From NCBI GenBank assembly GCA_030433355.1, contig JAUIMG010000009.1, positions 48,995-112,994 of the forward strand: a DNA stretch of 64,000 bases, read 5' to 3'. The number at the start of each line of letters is the position of its first letter. The first letter of the stretch is position 1. This document shows, in pieces, positions 62,544 to 64,000 of the stretch. This DNA is from Bacteroidia bacterium (GTDB lineage: Bacteria; Bacteroidota; Bacteroidia; Flavobacteriales_E; Vicingaceae). The position numbers and the translations under genes were made by a program. The notes under the pieces are model-generated. The model saw only the letters and a list, made by a program, of their open reading frames with translations. It ran no database searches and was not told where the DNA came from.

Positions 62544-64000
62544 GATTTTCTGTTTCTTCAGTTAATGGATTTTCATCCTCATTTTTTATTAATTTTTTAC
62601 CTGCAGCTATACTAGCAAAAACGTAGTATAAACCTGGGACTATGATTACTCCGAAAATGGTCCCGAATAGCATACCACCTAGTGCAGAGCCACCAATAGT
62701 TCTGTTTCCTATGGCACCTGGGCCAGTAGCTATAACAAGAGGAATTAAACCTGCTATAAAAGCAAAGGAAGTCATTAAGATAGGTCTAAATCGAACCTTA
62801 GCACCTTCAATAGCAGCTTTGTATACCGATAAACCTTCTTGATGTTTTTGAACTGCAAATTCTACAATTAGTACTGCGTTTTTCCCAAGTAAGCCAACTA
62901 ACATAATTAGACCTATCTGGGCATAAATGTCATTTGCCAAACCCATTAATTTAAGTATAAAGAAAGATCCAAATACACCCACAGGAAGGGAAAGAACCAC
63001 CGCTAAAGGAATCACAAAACTTTCATACTGTGCTGCTAAAACTAGGTAGACAAAAACAAGCACAATTAAGAATATATAAAGGGATTCGTTGCCTCTTTGC
63101 GCTTCATCATAGGACAATCCTTCCCAAGCGATATCATAATCTTTTGGCAAAGTTTCTTCGGCTACCTCTTTAATCGCTTGAATTGCATCTGCAGTGGTAT
63201 AGCCCTCCGCTGGAAGACCGCGAATAGCTGCAGAGTTATACATATTGTATCTAGTAATTTCATTTGGTCCTTGCGTTTTCTTTAGTTTCATAAAAGAAGA
63301 GTAAGGCACCATTTCACCGTCTTCATTTTGAACAAAAAGTTTTAAAACGTCAGAAGGTAATTTTCTAAATTCTGGTGAGGATTGAACGTATACCTTAAAA
63401 AATCTACCAAATCGAATAAATCCTTGTTCATAGGTACTACCAATTAAAATATTTAGGTTTTCCATGGCTTTACCTATGGAAACCCCTTTTTGCATCGCCG
63501 CTTTATTATCGATCTCCAATTCATATTGCGGATAATTTGCTGCAAAAAAGGTAAATAAACCTGTTAGTTCTTTTCTTTCTTTCAAATTATCCATAAAGGC
63601 TTTATTGAGTTTATCGAAATGTTTATAATCCGTAGTAGTTGTTTTGTCCAATAATCTCATAGAAAAACCTCCAGAAGATCCGAAGCCAGGAACAGCTGGT
63701 GGCTCAAAAAACTCTACGATTGCGCCAAGATTTTTTGTCTTTTCTTCTAATTCTTCCATGATTTCATGCACAGAATTCTCTCTTTCTGACCAACTCTTTA
63801 AATTGATCAAACAAGTTCCTGCATTAGATCCTCTTCCTTCAGTCATTATCTCATAACCCGCTAAGGAAGAAACTGACTCAATACCATCAACCTCTTCACA
63901 TATTTTTTGAAGTTTCTGAGAAACTAGGTTTGTTCTTTCTAAGGTTGCGCCGGGAGGAGTTTGAATAATTGCATAAATAGTTCCTTGGTCTTCACTAGGA
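62536..64000 (-). CDS. RND efflux pump permease (AcrB/HAE1 type), C-terminal part
   Basis: The frame is open to the right edge; upstream of the first internal Met the reading continues with QTPPGATLERTN, a typical RND segment, so the N-terminus lies beyond the window. Visible parts are the second periplasmic porter half (EFFEPPAVPGFGSSGGFSMRL; MYNSAAIRGLPAEGY) and the last six membrane helices (SLPVGVFGSFFILKLMGL; MLVGLLGKNAVLIVEFA; RFRPILMTSFAFIAGLIPL). This is the proton-driven inner-membrane pump of a tripartite drug or metabolite exporter. A membrane-fusion protein gene is expected beyond the edge. Confidence 0.95.
   Translation of the reverse strand, partial: PSEDQGTIYAIIQTPPGATLERTNLVSQKLQKICEEVDGIESVSSLAGYEIMTEGRGSNAGTCLINLKSWSERENSVHEIMEELEEKTKNLGAIVEFFEPPAVPGFGSSGGFSMRLLDKTTTTDYKHFDKLNKAFMDNLKERKELTGLFTFFAANYPQYELEIDNKAAMQKGVSIGKAMENLNILIGSTYEQGFIRFGRFFKVYVQSSPEFRKLPSDVLKLFVQNEDGEMVPYSSFMKLKKTQGPNEITRYNMYNSAAIRGLPAEGYTTADAIQAIKEVAEETLPKDYDIAWEGLSYDEAQRGNESLYIFLIVLVFVYLVLAAQYESFVIPLAVVLSLPVGVFGSFFILKLMGLANDIYAQIGLIMLVGLLGKNAVLIVEFAVQKHQEGLSVYKAAIEGAKVRFRPILMTSFAFIAGLIPLVIATGPGAIGNRTIGGSALGGMLFGTIFGVIIVPGLYYVFASIAAGKKLIKNEDENPLTEETENHE

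Noticed and set aside
1..64000. CRISPR arrays, insertion sequences, prophage or integrase genes
   Set aside because: I looked for evenly spaced repeats, transposase-like proteins and integrases beside the two tRNA genes and saw none.

Overview
The window comes from an AT-rich chromosome of a member of the Bacteroidota, most likely a marine or freshwater flavobacterium-type organism. Three things point there: two secreted proteins with type IX secretion (T9SS) C-terminal sorting domains (994..3009 and 60416..61057), two TonB-dependent receptors plus imelysin, DUF4856 and HTTM proteins, and promoters of the Bacteroidota form TTG-N19/20-TAnnTTTG. Shine-Dalgarno sequences are mostly absent. No phage, insertion sequence or CRISPR array is visible; the gene order looks chromosomal and housekeeping with some accessory stretches.

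Layout. 1-3000: tail of an unidentified gene, ribosomal protein bTHX with an H1-like tail, HU, and a large T9SS cargo protein. 3100-9200: a tight minus-strand run of Lnt-like acyltransferase, cupin, Fmt, MATE transporter, an RlmI-like rRNA methyltransferase and two small unknowns. 9300-13550: unknown membrane and secreted proteins and a TPR protein. 13700-20500: housekeeping genes (Ndk, PurT, CoA-binding protein, Lon-N-like protein, VTT membrane protein, cyclophilin lipoprotein, NlpC/P60 peptidase, thiolase). 20588-26712: a PgpH-like HD phosphohydrolase and an Opp-type peptide ABC transporter lacking its ATPases. 26822-27040: tRNA-Ser(GCU) and tRNA-Pro(UGG). 27080-29431: prohibitin-like protein, an AraC regulator with an HMA-like N-terminus, and two very small proteins.

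29447-32261 is a compact three-gene cassette: DUF1611/DgcN-like enzyme, ornithine/alanine-racemase-family PLP enzyme and VanX-type D,D-dipeptidase. It suggests D-amino-acid or peptidoglycan-fragment handling. 32432-38729 is a six-gene envelope operon: LptF/G permease, GT2, double LAB_N protein, sugar epimerase, ArnT-like transferase and a Tat-exported PLP enzyme. It resembles a lipid A or undecaprenyl-sugar modification pathway. 38731-44615 holds a GH28 and a GH106-like enzyme flanking a DUF6973-like lipoprotein and a pentapeptide-repeat membrane protein.

44612-54997 is the most striking region, a metal-acquisition locus of two convergent operons. One is a TonB receptor plus thioredoxin-like protein, whose promoter carries a perfect 16-bp palindrome between its -33 and -7 boxes, next to the divergent DtxR/MntR-type repressor gene. 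The other is DUF4856 - imelysin - HTTM (vitamin-K-carboxylase-like) - TonB receptor. Just upstream of its -33 box lies a perfect 20-bp palindrome with a third half-site, and an orphan LuxR-type regulator with a degenerate receiver lies beyond that. 55112-64000 contains a UPF0114 protein, a K+-channel-like protein, an FAD oxidoreductase, a Cys-rich unknown, a PhyH-type dioxygenase, a small T9SS protein and the start of an RND efflux operon that runs off the right edge.

All functional calls are from reading the protein sequences; no database search was possible.
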